NCBI GenBank assembly: GCA_030431975.1
Contig: JAUIHP010000008.1
Span: 170,318-234,317 of the forward strand
Source of the DNA: a bacterium
Lineage (GTDB): Bacteria; Eisenbacteria; RBG-16-71-46; CAIMUX01
Direction of reading: 5' to 3'
DNA: 64,000 nucleotides
Shown: positions 17,587 to 26,443 of the stretch, piece by piece
Layout of the letters: every line of letters begins with the position of its first letter
Position numbering within the stretch: the first letter of the stretch is position 1
Notes under the pieces: generated by a model
What the model saw: only the letters and a program-made list of their open reading frames with translations
The model's database searches: none
What the model was told of the DNA's origin: nothing
Position numbers and translations under genes: made by a program

Positions 17587-19647
17587 TTAGCCGTTGCTGG
17601 CCATGGTCGTGATCTTCCGCGGGGTCACGAAAATGAGCAGTTCGCGCTTTTCCGTTACCTTGTCCGTGGACTTGAAGAGGTTACCCAGGAACGGAATCTC
17701 GCGCAGAATCGGAACGCCCTGCTCAAACTCGGTCTCGTTGGTCCGGATGAGACCGCCGATGACCGCCGTCTCGCCGTCCTTGACCATGATCCGGGTCTGG
17801 GCTTCGGTCGTATTGAAGATCAGTCCGCCCTGAACTGTGGCCTGGGACGAGAGGTCCGAGATCTCCGGGTGCAGATCCATCGTGATGTGCCCGTCCGAGT
17901 TGATGTACGGAGTCACACGAAGGGTGATACCCACCTTCTTCAGCTCGGTGACCGGGTTGCCGGCCTCGTCGAGCGTGATCAGCGGGATCTCCTTACCGAC
18001 CAGGATCTCGGCGGCGTGATTGTTCACCGTCGTAATCTTCGGATTGGAGATGATGTTTGCGTCGTTGGTCTGCTCGAATGCCTGCAGGGTCGCGTCAAGA
18101 TTGCCCCACGAACGGACCAGGCCGAAACGAAGCTGACCGCTGTCGTCGATGAGCGGCTCGCTGACGCCACCGGACATCGAGAAGCCCTCGTCGGCATCAC
18201 CGAGGTTGAGAGCGTCCCAGCTGACACCCAGTCGACGAACGGCGCTTACGTCCATGTCGACGAGGCGAGCCACGATCTCGACCTGTTCGGTCTCGGCGTC
18301 GAGGTTGCGGATGAGGCCGCCCGCATCCGCGATGCGAGGCGCAATGTCCGTCACGATGACGGCATTGGTCCGCGAGTCGTGAATGACGCTGCCACGCTCA
18401 CTGAGCACGACCTTGACGGCATCGACGAGTTCCTTGGAGTTGGCATAGCCGACGCGGAAGACGTGCGTCTCCAGCTGCATCAGCTCTTCCTTCTTCCGGG
18501 CACTCGACTCGCGCTCCAGCTCTTCGTTGTTGTAGGTCTTGGTCGTGGCCACGCGAATCACTCCGCTGTCCTCTTCGATCGCGATCAGTCCGGCGGACTT
18601 TGCCACGATGTCGAGAGCCTGGCGCCACGGGACCTCTTTCAGCTGAACCGAGACCGGCCCACTGACGTCCCGATCGGGAACGATGTTCTGACCGGAGAAG
18701 GCGGAGATCGAACGGAAGACCGTGCGGACATCCGCGTTCTGTACGTCAAGGTTCATGGCCCGACCGCCGGTCTGCATGAGACCGGCGCCTGTGGCCGTGG
18801 TCCCGAATCCGGAGTCCGGCGACTTGACGGCGCCGCGCGGATCCGCGTTCCCCATGTACGGAGAGTCATCCTGCCACGTGCCGGCGTCGGCCATGTCGGA
18901 ACCCGTGTCGTTCGTCGACATCGTGGAAGCATCCGAGCCGGTGTCGTGCGTCGACGTTGTGTGAGCACCTGAGCCCATTCCGTACATCGAAGTCGTACCG
19001 GAGGAGTTGTTCTCCTGCGTCGGCATCGGCGTCGTCTCATGCCCGGAAGCCATGAGGCTCGCGTCACCATGAGTGTCGTCGCCCATCGCCATCGCGCTGC
19101 GGAAGTCGGAGCTTCCACCGCCGGAATTCAGCATCCAGCCTGAATCTTCCCCGAGCATTTCGCCCTGGGCGAGACCTGACTGGTTCGACATCACTCCCGG
19201 AACTTCGCTTCCGCTCGGAACGAGGTGAACTTCGAGAGAGCCCTCGCCGGTGTTGGTCGCGTAGTCGACAGGAGCGTTCGTCTCGAGTACGTAGCGCACG
19301 ATGCGTCCGTTCTCGTCGTCCCGCCAAATGGAGGAACGGACCCTACTGACGATGCCTTCCGGCGTCCCGGCCAACTCGATCGGAGTATCCGCGCCAAAGA
19401 CATCGACCACGACGCGATACGGATCATCGAGACAGAAGACCTCATGAGAGAGGTTTCCGGATCCATCTGTCGCCTCGAGGCGAAGGACACCGCCTTCATC
19501 GTTGGAGTCGAGCGCAACCGTGCTCAAAGGGTAAGCGCCGGCATGGCCGAACCCTGTGAGGCAGAGCGCGGCCGTGAAGAGCGCTCCAAACGCACGACCC
19601 CGAAGGCGCGCTTTCTTCTGGCTAGCGTTCACCGCGTCCACGTGCAT
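17587..19647 (-). CDS. pilQ: Type IV pilus secretin PilQ
   Basis: A 686-residue outer-membrane secretin through which the pilus exits. Order: signal peptide (about 1-37), one AMIN domain (about 40-145) for peptidoglycan contact, a Ser/Thr/Gly/Met-rich low-complexity linker (about 150-295, with DTGSD repeats), an STN-like N domain (about 297-370, NADVRTVFRSISAFSGQNIV), a secretin N domain (about 400-470), and the secretin pore (about 505-680; ISNPKITTVNNHAAEILVG, VKDGETAVIGGLIR, PFLGNLFKS). The ATG at 19647 overlaps the 3' end of pilP and has AAGGGA upstream. It is the last gene of pilMNOPQ. Having a single AMIN domain and the long disordered linker is unlike well-studied PilQ proteins, but the core is intact. 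Confidence 0.95.
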   Translation of the reverse strand: MHVDAVNASQKKARLRGRAFGALFTAALCLTGFGHAGAYPLSTVALDSNDEGGVLRLEATDGSGNLSHEVFCLDDPYRVVVDVFGADTPIELAGTPEGIVSRVRSSIWRDDENGRIVRYVLETNAPVDYATNTGEGSLEVHLVPSGSEVPGVMSNQSGLAQGEMLGEDSGWMLNSGGGSSDFRSAMAMGDDTHGDASLMASGHETTPMPTQENNSSGTTSMYGMGSGAHTTSTHDTGSDASTMSTNDTGSDMADAGTWQDDSPYMGNADPRGAVKSPDSGFGTTATGAGLMQTGGRAMNLDVQNADVRTVFRSISAFSGQNIVPDRDVSGPVSVQLKEVPWRQALDIVAKSAGLIAIEEDSGVIRVATTKTYNNEELERESSARKKEELMQLETHVFRVGYANSKELVDAVKVVLSERGSVIHDSRTNAVIVTDIAPRIADAGGLIRNLDAETEQVEIVARLVDMDVSAVRRLGVSWDALNLGDADEGFSMSGGVSEPLIDDSGQLRFGLVRSWGNLDATLQAFEQTNDANIISNPKITTVNNHAAEILVGKEIPLITLDEAGNPVTELKKVGITLRVTPYINSDGHITMDLHPEISDLSSQATVQGGLIFNTTEAQTRIMVKDGETAVIGGLIRTNETEFEQGVPILREIPFLGNLFKSTDKVTEKRELLIFVTPRKITTMASNG

Positions 19648-20191
19648 TGTTCGATCCCTTTCCTTCGGTCAGCGGAACCCGGATGCTCTGCCCGATCCCA
19701 TAGTTGTCTACGTAAAGAACGATCCCGTCCGGATTGATTCGTGTCACCGTGGCGTTCTTGAAGTGATCGCCCTGGCGCAGAATCGCACTCGTACCATCCG
19801 CCGTCTCAACCAGAGCGAACTTGTCGTGATCACCCCAGAGGATTCCGACGACGGTGATGCTGTCCTTCCCCACTCTGTCGGTGTCTTCCTCGCCGCGTTC
19901 GGCGACCATGCTGACGAAGGGGTCCCGACGTCCCAAGCTCTCGTAGTAGTACGGATCCGGGCTGAGGAGGATTTCATCGAGCATTCCGGTGCCGACGCCG
20001 GTCGTATCCGACGCAAGACCCTCGGCCGTGACCGCATCTTCGCCGCCCATACGCTCGGCTCGCTGGTCCACGACTTTCTTCACCGCGTCCTTCAGGCCGA
20101 CCGTCTCACGTGCCGAGACTCCAAGTCCCGTTCCGAAGACGAAAGCCGTTCCCAGGACAGGAATCATGATCCATCTCGAGTGCCGCTTCAT
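19622..20191 (-). CDS. pilP: Type IV pilus alignment protein PilP
   Basis: A 189-residue periplasmic protein linking the PilNO inner-membrane complex to the secretin. It has an N-terminal hydrophobic segment (residues 7-27) with no lipobox Cys, unlike lipoprotein PilP of Pseudomonas. The motif SLGRRDPFVSMV is the conserved PilP entry (GxRDPF), followed by the small beta domain (SITVVGILWGDHDKFALVETADG, RQGDHFKNATVTRI, GIVLYVDN). Its ATG overlaps the pilO stop (ATGA) and its end overlaps the pilQ start by 26 bp, indicating coupled translation. Confidence 0.88.
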   Translation of the reverse strand: MKRHSRWIMIPVLGTAFVFGTGLGVSARETVGLKDAVKKVVDQRAERMGGEDAVTAEGLASDTTGVGTGMLDEILLSPDPYYYESLGRRDPFVSMVAERGEEDTDRVGKDSITVVGILWGDHDKFALVETADGTSAILRQGDHFKNATVTRINPDGIVLYVDNYGIGQSIRVPLTEGKGSNNARGRGER

Positions 20192-20850
20192 TCGCCGCCT
20201 CCTCGTGCATGGGCTGCACCCGTGTTGGCCGCCGTCGCTCCCGCCGCACCGCCTTCGCCGACTGCGGCTTCAGGAACGCCGCCCAGGCGGTAGGCCACGG
20301 CTTCAAACGTTGCCGTCGATGTCTGGCCATCCCGAGCTTCGCGATCCTCGATCGTCGCAACGCTCAGGGACGAGACGTTGATGATCCGTCGCATGTTGGC
20401 AACCTCACTGAGGAACGCCCCCACCTGGTGGTAGCCACCGGCGACCGTGATCTCGACCGGGATCTCCGTGTAGTCGACAGCCGGACGAGCCGGAAGCGGA
20501 CGGAACTGCGTAAACTCGACGCCGGCTCGCGTTCCCAGGAGAGTGACCTTGCGGAGGAGTTCGACCATCTCGTCTTCCTCAGGTAGAAGAAGACGGCCCT
20601 GTTCCCATTTCCGGTGAAGGAGTTCGTACTCCTTCTCCAGATACGGAAGGCGATTGATCGCCTGGCGGGCCTTGTTCAGGTCCTTACTCAACTCCCGGTA
20701 CTCTTCCTCGAGCTCGTCGAGCTCCGAAGCGTTCGCCTTATAGGTGAACGAGAACCAGTCCGTCATGAAGTAAACGTAGAGAATGGCGACCAGGCCGACT
20801 CCGCCCAATATGCCCTTCTGTACGCGTGGATCTCTCAGGTTGATTGCCAT
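20188..20850 (-). CDS. pilO: Type IV pilus inner-membrane alignment protein PilO
   Basis: A 220-residue bitopic membrane protein. One transmembrane helix (about residues 13-30, GGVGLVAILYVYFMTDWF) is followed by a coiled coil (about 37-85, ELDELEEEYRELSKDLNKARQ) and a ferredoxin-like domain containing ITVAGGYHQVGAFLSEVANM, the usual PilO core. The C-terminus is Gly/Ala-rich. The family pairs with PilN. GGGGGA lies upstream of the ATG; its stop overlaps pilP (ATGA), and it starts 25 bp after pilN. Confidence 0.9.
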   Translation of the reverse strand: MAINLRDPRVQKGILGGVGLVAILYVYFMTDWFSFTYKANASELDELEEEYRELSKDLNKARQAINRLPYLEKEYELLHRKWEQGRLLLPEEDEMVELLRKVTLLGTRAGVEFTQFRPLPARPAVDYTEIPVEITVAGGYHQVGAFLSEVANMRRIINVSSLSVATIEDREARDGQTSTATFEAVAYRLGGVPEAAVGEGGAAGATAANTGAAHARGGGE

Positions 20851-20875
20851 CGATGTAGTCCCCCGTCGGACCGGG

Positions 20876-21445
20876 TCAAGGTTTTACCGTCGCCGAAATC
20901 GTGAACTCGAGGACGGACGGGCCCTCAGTGACCGCGCGATCCTTCGCCCTTTCGGATAGGACGATCGACACGCTTTCGAACATCTCGCTCTCTTCCATGC
21001 GCCGCATGAGCTCGGCCACCATCAGATTGGAGAATGTTCTTCCCACGATCTCGACCTGACCTCGGTTGATCTCCGAGACCTTCGTGAACCAGAGGTAGTT
21101 CGGCACCAGAGCGGACATCTCGTCCATGAGCGAGACCGAGAAGAATCGCTCCCGGGTCAGTGTCTGAATGACCGCCAGTCTCTGATTCAGCTGTTCGCGT
21201 TGAGCCATGAGCTGGTTGATGCGATCGATCTGCGGCTGCAGTCGACGATGTTCGACCTCCGCCGCCTGGATGTCCGCTCGCAGGGATGCGATCTTCACGC
21301 TCTGCATGAGATGCACACCGGCAATCGGAACCAGGACCGCACCCAGCGCAATCAGCGTCACCCAGATTTTCGCCCGGGGAACTTGGACACTGATTGATGG
21401 CTCTGGGACTCGTTCTTCTTCTGGGAGTAAGTTGACCCGAATCAC
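20876..21445 (-). CDS. pilN: Type IV pilus inner-membrane protein PilN
   Basis: A 189-residue protein with the family-defining N-terminus MIRVNLLPEEE, which binds the PilM groove in the cytoplasm. A transmembrane helix follows (about residues 29-48), then a coiled coil (about 50-95, with IQAAEVEHRRLQPQIDRINQLMAQ) and a periplasmic domain (RERFFSVSLMDEMSALVPNYLWFTKV). Translation starts at GTG in a GTGA overlap with the pilM stop. The motif, length and position all agree. Confidence 0.93.
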   Translation of the reverse strand: MIRVNLLPEEERVPEPSISVQVPRAKIWVTLIALGAVLVPIAGVHLMQSVKIASLRADIQAAEVEHRRLQPQIDRINQLMAQREQLNQRLAVIQTLTRERFFSVSLMDEMSALVPNYLWFTKVSEINRGQVEIVGRTFSNLMVAELMRRMEESEMFESVSIVLSERAKDRAVTEGPSVLEFTISATVKP

Positions 21446-22485
21446 TTCTCGTGCGCCTTCCTCAACGCCAGACCGATCCCTACGGCGAGTTGTGGTCCCA
21501 ACTTCGTCGCGTCTTCTGCCGGGAAAAGGTCATCCCGACATTCGATGCGGCGAAGCGGATCCGTCAGCTCGACCGGCACGTCCATTTTCTCGGAGAGGCT
21601 TTCACGAAGCCCGCCAGTGAGGGCTCCGCCACCCGAGAGAAGGATGCGATCGATGTGGTCGGTGTCTCCGTTCGACTTCAGGTAGACCAGACTGCGTTCC
21701 AGGGCGGTCACCAGATCCGCACAGTAGCCGCGTACCACCGACTCGATGTCGAGGGAACTCTGCTCACCGCTGTGCAGCGCCAGTTGCGCCTCTTCCCGAC
21801 TGACCTGGTACTTCTTCTGCAAGGTCTCGACGAAACCGTTGCCACCTTGGGAGAGGTCTTGTGTGTAGAGCGGCACACCTCCCTGAACCAAGTTGATGTT
21901 CGTCAGCTCTGCGCCTACGTTGACCATGGCCACGACCTCGGCTTTGAGGAAGTCGTAGTTGCTCTCCGAGACGTTCTGAACCGCGAAAGAATTCACGTCG
22001 ATGACCGCGGGGACGAGTCCGGCCTCACGAACGAGGTCGGCATGCGCGGTGATGAGATCGCGCTTCGCCGCCACGAGCAGAACCTGCATTTGATTGGGAC
22101 CGACGTCCGTGGCCAGCACCTCGAAGTCGAGGGCGACGTCGTTGATATCGTAGGGAACGTGCTGCTCGGCCTCCCAATGGATGGCCTCCCGAGCTTCCTG
22201 GTCCCCCATCTTTTCCATCGTGATCTTCTTCACGATGACGCCGCGACCGGAAACCCCGGTGTTGACCTGGCGGGGACGGATTTCCCGTTCCTCGAAGAGG
22301 TTCTGGATCGTTTCCACCACGAGCTGGCGATCCATGATCTCGCCTTCGACGATGGCCTCGGGCACGAGTTCTGTGACGCCGAAGTTGACGATCCTAGGAC
22401 CTTCACGTCGCTGCTCTACCTCAACCACTTTGATTGCGCTAGAGCCGATGTCCAAACCGACTGTTGTCTTCGCTTTACCCAGCAA
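21442..22485 (-). CDS. pilM: Type IV pilus actin-like protein PilM
   Basis: A 347-residue cytoplasmic actin-fold ATPase that recruits PilN. The N-terminus LGKAKTTVGLDIGSSAIKVVEVEQ holds the phosphate-1 motif, and ILLSGGGALTGGLRESLSEKM the adenosine motif. I place the start at TTG 22485, because AGGAGG lies 5 nt upstream and the resulting protein begins as PilM proteins do. The in-frame GTG at 22557 would add 24 residues without a comparable ribosome site. It is the first gene of the overlapping pilMNOPQ set, and 183 bp separate it from the pilD stop, which probably includes the promoter. Confidence 0.9.
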   Translation of the reverse strand: MLGKAKTTVGLDIGSSAIKVVEVEQRREGPRIVNFGVTELVPEAIVEGEIMDRQLVVETIQNLFEEREIRPRQVNTGVSGRGVIVKKITMEKMGDQEAREAIHWEAEQHVPYDINDVALDFEVLATDVGPNQMQVLLVAAKRDLITAHADLVREAGLVPAVIDVNSFAVQNVSESNYDFLKAEVVAMVNVGAELTNINLVQGGVPLYTQDLSQGGNGFVETLQKKYQVSREEAQLALHSGEQSSLDIESVVRGYCADLVTALERSLVYLKSNGDTDHIDRILLSGGGALTGGLRESLSEKMDVPVELTDPLRRIECRDDLFPAEDATKLGPQLAVGIGLALRKAHEK

Positions 22486-22668
22486 CGGAACCTCCTGGAG
22501 CCGAAGGATCTCCCTGGCAATGTGGCTCTCGGGGACAGAAGCGCCCCGCTTGCTCACCCTCTGTTACATCGGCCAGACGGTGGCCGGGGTTTACCGTTCG
22601 CTTGGCCTTTCCCCCCGAACCGGCCTTTTTTGCGCACACTCGCTCACACACGGGACTTACCTCCGAAT

Positions 22669-23463
22669 TCACGGTCCGACCTGGGGGAAAAAGCCCAGGT
22701 ACCACGCCCAAATCGCCGGACCCCAAATGAGTGCGGCCACAGCCGCCGGGGCGAGAAAGCTCCCGAACGGCAACGCTGTGGCGCCGCCTCCACGTCGCAT
22801 CAACATCAGGCTGAGACCGAAGGCAGCACCCAGAAACGAGGCCAGAAGGACGGTCAGAACCATTCCCTCGAGGCCGAGAAACGCGCCGAGCATTGCGGCC
22901 AACTTCACGTCCCCAAGGCCCATCCCCTGGCGTCCGCGGAATCGCTCGTAGAACCACCCCACCGCATAGAGCCCCCCTGCTCCAGCCACCGCCGCTCCGA
23001 GAGCGGGAAGGAAACCGATGGTCCACGGAGAAAGGGCCAGGCCGAGCACGGTGCCGCCAATGCTGATCTCGTCCGGAATGATTCGGTGGTCGAGATCAAT
23101 GAAGAAGACCGCAAGTAGGGAAAGACACATCCAGATGGCCGCGGCGGACTCGATGGGTCGCTCGAAGGCAAAGATCGCGACGACGGTCAGTCCCCCACCG
23201 AGAAGTTCGATGAAGGGATAGCGGAAGGAAATGGGTGCACCGCAGTAGGCACACTTTCCACGGAGAAGCACCCAGGCCAGCACCGGGACGTTGTGGTACC
23301 AACGAATCTGTGTCTCACAAGCGCCGCAACGGGAACGCGGATGGACCAACGAGAGTCCCAGGGGCAGCCGGTAGATAACGACGTTGAGGAAACTGCCGAG
23401 GCAGAGTCCGACCAACGCCACCGTGACGACGTTCCAGGCATGAGGCGGCAGCCACGAATTCAC
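22669..23463 (-). CDS. pilD: Prepilin leader peptidase/N-methyltransferase PilD
   Basis: A 264-residue polytopic membrane enzyme that cleaves prepilin leaders and methylates the new N-terminus. The N-terminal methyltransferase part shows GSFLNVVIYRLP and two CxxC pairs (CGACETQIRW, CAYCGAPISFRYP). The aspartyl protease residues are the Asp in FIDLDHRIIPDEIS and the GxGD motif (GMGLGDVKLAAMLGAFLG). The GTG start overlaps the upstream stop (GTGA) and has GAGGGAG before it. It should process PilA and the four prepilin-like proteins at 7639-13283. Confidence 0.95.
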   Translation of the reverse strand: MNSWLPPHAWNVVTVALVGLCLGSFLNVVIYRLPLGLSLVHPRSRCGACETQIRWYHNVPVLAWVLLRGKCAYCGAPISFRYPFIELLGGGLTVVAIFAFERPIESAAAIWMCLSLLAVFFIDLDHRIIPDEISIGGTVLGLALSPWTIGFLPALGAAVAGAGGLYAVGWFYERFRGRQGMGLGDVKLAAMLGAFLGLEGMVLTVLLASFLGAAFGLSLMLMRRGGGATALPFGSFLAPAAVAALIWGPAIWAWYLGFFPQVGP

Positions 23464-24194
23464 GGAGCTCCCTCCTCTGGGCCGTGGGACAGGTCATCTG
23501 TCGCGAACGGATTGGGATCCTGAAAATCGGGATGCCCAAGTTCCTGCAGGTAGTCCCAGGCCACACGTTTCATCTCGACGTTCTCGGTGTGATGGAACAT
23601 CTCCAGCCACAGTGCCTGAGCGACGACCGGATCCCCGGCCCGTTGCGCAGAAAATGCCGCGATCCGATGAACCCAGTCCGGCGCACCCTCGATCTCGGAG
23701 GCGCGGCGCAACCACCGGGATGCTTCTTCCAGATCTGTGTGCGTCACGTACAGAAAGAAACCCCGTTCGAACGCGAGCCACCAGGAATCGGGGTTGGCCT
23801 CGATGCCTTTGTCCAGGAGCTCGAGCGACGGCGCGATCTTTCCATGATGTTCGTTGAGGATGAGCGCACCAAAGATGTAGGCGTTGACGAAGTGCGGGTC
23901 GAGGTCGGTCAGCGTTCCAAAGAGAGTTTCGGCGTAGGGATAACTGAGGTCGGTCATCCGATGCTCGCCGTAGTACTGAATGGCCCGAAGCCACACCACG
24001 TCTGCGGCCAGCTCGTTCCGGCCCAGCGCCGCCAGCCGAACCCACTCTCCGTGCGGGAAGAGTGCCAGTTCGACTTCTTCCCCGCGGTCGGGTGCGGCCG
24101 CTTCGAGTCCACGACCCAGCAACCCTCCGACGACGATCAGCGCAAGTCCGCCGAAGAGCGCGGCCCAGCCCTGAATGTCCAGGTACCGGCTCAC
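23460..24194 (-). CDS. TPR-like membrane-anchored protein in the pil ABC cassette
   Basis: A 244-residue protein from the GTG at 24194, which overlaps the permease stop (GTGA); the longer frame to 24299 overlaps the permease gene further and has no ribosome site. One N-terminal transmembrane helix (about 9-27, AALFGGLALIVVGGLLG) precedes a soluble alpha-helical region of tetratricopeptide-like pairs (VVWLRAIQYYGEHRM, LTDLDPHFVNAYIFGALIL, IEANPDSWWLAFERGFFLY, EEASRWLRRASEIEG). It is coupled to the ABC permease upstream and pilD downstream. In Myxococcus xanthus three genes, pilG, pilH and pilI, occupy this slot between pilA and pilD; whether this protein is the PilG counterpart is inference. 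Confidence 0.65.
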   Translation of the reverse strand: MSRYLDIQGWAALFGGLALIVVGGLLGRGLEAAAPDRGEEVELALFPHGEWVRLAALGRNELAADVVWLRAIQYYGEHRMTDLSYPYAETLFGTLTDLDPHFVNAYIFGALILNEHHGKIAPSLELLDKGIEANPDSWWLAFERGFFLYVTHTDLEEASRWLRRASEIEGAPDWVHRIAAFSAQRAGDPVVAQALWLEMFHHTENVEMKRVAWDYLQELGHPDFQDPNPFATDDLSHGPEEGAP

Positions 24195-24961
24195 AGGGTG
24201 AACTCTCTCTTCTCGAGAATCACTCCGGCCAGAAGCAGACAGGCCAGGGTGTAGGTCAGTCCGTAGGCCAAACCGAGGAGGATCTCCTGACCCGTCCATC
24301 CGGTGCCCGCCAAGACCGGCAACGTCTCGTTGAAGAGGTCAAGGCGTGGAACGATCCAGGACACTCCCTCGATGACCCGTTGCAACACGGGATTCCCGGC
24401 TCGTCCCATGAACTCCGCCAGGTCCCCGCTGGCGTGCCCGATGACGAAGGCGGAAAGAGTGAGTACGCCCGCAAGAATGGGAGACGTAAAGGACGCCACG
24501 AGCATCGCGATGGCGGAGAGCACACTCATCTCGAGAAGCAGAAAGAGCCCGGCCTGAAGGAGGGCAGCGTCAACTTCATGACCCGCTGCCAGAAGAACGC
24601 ATCCCAGAAGAAGAAGCATCACGATCACGGAGAGGGCAAGAACGGCGAAAAGACCGAGGAACTTTCCCCAGACGAAATGCGAGCGGCGGAGGGGGCGAGC
24701 GAAGACAAAGTAGAGTGTCTTGCGCTCGACTTCGCGGAAGATGAGTTGGTGGCCGACGAAGACCGTGATCAGGCAACCAAAGACCGAGATGGCCACGAGT
24801 CCGACATCGAGCGTGACACGCCGCGCTTCGCCCAGGGCCAGCGGCGACAGAAGCTGCGAGGCCCCGAAGAGAAAGACTCCGAAGAAGAGAAGCAGGTAAA
24901 GGATCTTGTCCCGCACCGCTTCGATAAATGTGTTCTTGGCCAGTGCGGTTACGACGCGCAT
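24191..24961 (-). CDS. ABC-2 type transporter permease (PilI-like position)
   Basis: A 256-residue membrane protein with about six transmembrane helices (first near 17-45, ILYLLLFFGVFLFGASQLLSPLAL; last near 232-250). The segment EVERKTLYFVFARPLRRSHFVWGKFLGL is the cytoplasmic loop typical of ABC-2 permeases, where it contacts the ATPase. The ATG overlaps the end of the ATPase gene by 13 bp, so the two form one transporter. In Myxococcus the comparable PilH/PilI transporter is needed for piliation. The substrate is unknown. Confidence 0.85.
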   Translation of the reverse strand: MRVVTALAKNTFIEAVRDKILYLLLFFGVFLFGASQLLSPLALGEARRVTLDVGLVAISVFGCLITVFVGHQLIFREVERKTLYFVFARPLRRSHFVWGKFLGLFAVLALSVIVMLLLLGCVLLAAGHEVDAALLQAGLFLLLEMSVLSAIAMLVASFTSPILAGVLTLSAFVIGHASGDLAEFMGRAGNPVLQRVIEGVSWIVPRLDLFNETLPVLAGTGWTGQEILLGLAYGLTYTLACLLLAGVILEKREFTL

Positions 24962-25899
24962 GCCAGTCCTTCCTCTTCTCCGCCTTCCATGGCGCGGACG
25001 AATGCGGACTCCAGGTCATCCCGCACGGATTCGACGTTCCCGATACGGCCGCCGGCGTCAATGATTCGGCGCAGGCAGGCGTCCACGATGTCCGGGGACG
25101 GAGCCCGAAGGACAAGGCTCCACGGATCTCCACCCGACCATTGCGGCTCGGCGGGAAGGCCCACCCATGCGCTTTCGGGCAGCGCGCCCCACCCTTCGAT
25201 GCGCACTTCGCGAACGGAATCGGCAAGCAGTTCGGCCGTCCTCGCGGTCCGCAACATCCTTCCGTTCTGAAGCATGCCGACGCGGTCGGCCAAAGCTTCG
25301 AGATCGGCCAGAACGTGGGTGCTGAGTAGGACCGCTTTCCCGGCGGACTTCTGTTCCCGCAGGCAGTCCTTGACCAGAGCCCGGGCCAATGGGTCCAGCC
25401 CACTCATCGGCTCGTCGAGGATGAGGAACTCCGGGTCATGGACGATCGACTGCGCGAGTCCGACCCGCTGAACCTGTCCCTTCGACATCCGCCGAACGGG
25501 ACGGTTCATCGCAAAACCGATGCCGAGCCTTTCCAGAAGCGCTTCGTCCTGGCGACGGTCCTGCCCGATTCCCGCAAGGTCGCGGGCCAGGGACAGGACC
25601 TCGGCCCCGCTCAAGTGCGGATAGTAGGCAGGAAGTTCCGGCAGGAAGCCGACATGGCGGAGCGACTCCCGATGGCCGAGCGGTCGCCCGAGCAGTTCGC
25701 CCTGACCTCGGGTCGGACGGAGCAGACCGAGAATCAGCTTGAAGGTCGTCGTCTTGCCGGCGCCGTTGAGGCCGAGAAACCCGTACGTCTCCCCCGGCTC
25801 GACTTCCAAGTCGAGTCCTCGAAGCGCGTGGACCGGCTTCTTGAAGAGACTGGTCTTGTAGACCTTCTCCAATCCCTGGATGGAAAGCACCGTAGTCAT
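24949..25899 (-). CDS. ABC transporter ATP-binding protein (PilH-like position)
   Basis: A 316-residue ATPase. Walker A is GLNGAGKTTTFKLILG (about residues 40-55), the signature is RRMSKGQVQRVGLAQSIVHDP, and Walker B is FLILDEPMSGLDP, with the switch His in LLSTHVLADLEALADRV. The C-terminal 100 residues are an accessory domain. I choose the ATG at 25899 (MTTVLSIQGLEKVYKT), the normal start for this family; a longer TTG form reaches 25950. It pairs with the overlapping permease and lies between pilA and pilD. Confidence 0.88.
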   Translation of the reverse strand: MTTVLSIQGLEKVYKTSLFKKPVHALRGLDLEVEPGETYGFLGLNGAGKTTTFKLILGLLRPTRGQGELLGRPLGHRESLRHVGFLPELPAYYPHLSGAEVLSLARDLAGIGQDRRQDEALLERLGIGFAMNRPVRRMSKGQVQRVGLAQSIVHDPEFLILDEPMSGLDPLARALVKDCLREQKSAGKAVLLSTHVLADLEALADRVGMLQNGRMLRTARTAELLADSVREVRIEGWGALPESAWVGLPAEPQWSGGDPWSLVLRAPSPDIVDACLRRIIDAGGRIGNVESVRDDLESAFVRAMEGGEEEGLACAS

Positions 25900-25966
25900 A
25901 CCTAAGGAGAAATCGGCGCGAAATCCGCCCGCCCTTAGTGACGGTTGCAAAATGCGGCAAGAGAAA

Positions 25967-25990
25967 GGCGACCCGCAAAGGCGGGTCGCC
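25967..25990 (-). terminator. pilA: Intrinsic terminator after pilA
   Basis: A perfect 10-bp stem (25967-25976 with 25981-25990) and a 4-nt loop are followed on the minus strand by TTTCTCTT. It lies about 55 bp past the pilA stop and should isolate the highly expressed pilin gene from the ABC cassette. A second small hairpin (26009-26024) lies between it and pilA. Confidence 0.8.
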
Positions 25991-26044
25991 GTCTCCAGAA
26001 CTCGCGAGGCCCGGAAACCGGGCCCCGATCGAGGCTCTTCGCGA

Positions 26045-26443
26045 TTAGCTCGCGTTGTTGGTCAGGGTCAGAATGGCCGCACCAGCCTTGCCGTTCACCG
26101 TGATGGTGTAGGAGACGGCCGGCGAACCCACCTGGTAGTAGCAAGCACCAGCAGCGGTCGACGGGGCACCGTCGACGAAGGCGTTGCCGCCAAACGGATT
26201 CGTAACGCTGGTCAGACCGTTCATGTGCGTGGCAATACCGGCCGGATAGGTACCGTTGGAAACAACGGCCTGATCCTCACAGTAGAGCTGGCCGGCGTGG
26301 CCGTTACCCTTGCAGCTAGACTCACGAGCGCGGTCCTGCATACTGACGTAGTTCGGGATCGCGATCGCCGCGAGAATACCAATGATCACGACGACGATCA
26401 TGAGCTCGATGAGTGTGAAACCCTCTTGATTCTTCCGAAGCAT
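26045..26443 (-). CDS. pilA: Type IV major pilin PilA
   Basis: A 132-residue prepilin with a short leader (MLRKNQEG) and the canonical mature start FTLIELMIVVVIIGILAAIAIPNY, with Phe +1 and Glu +5. The short leader, small size and position beside pilR/pilS mark it as the major pilin. The globular part carries three Cys (SCKGNG, YCEDQ, ACYYQ), so one disulfide is possible. The ATG at 26443 has an AGGAGG ribosome site; the longer frame to 26488 does not. It is monocistronic, with a long leader upstream and a strong terminator downstream. It is probably activated by the PilS/PilR pair encoded just upstream, although I found no convincing sigma-54 box. Confidence 0.93.
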   Translation of the reverse strand: MLRKNQEGFTLIELMIVVVIIGILAAIAIPNYVSMQDRARESSCKGNGHAGQLYCEDQAVVSNGTYPAGIATHMNGLTSVTNPFGGNAFVDGAPSTAAGACYYQVGSPAVSYTITVNGKAGAAILTLTNNAS

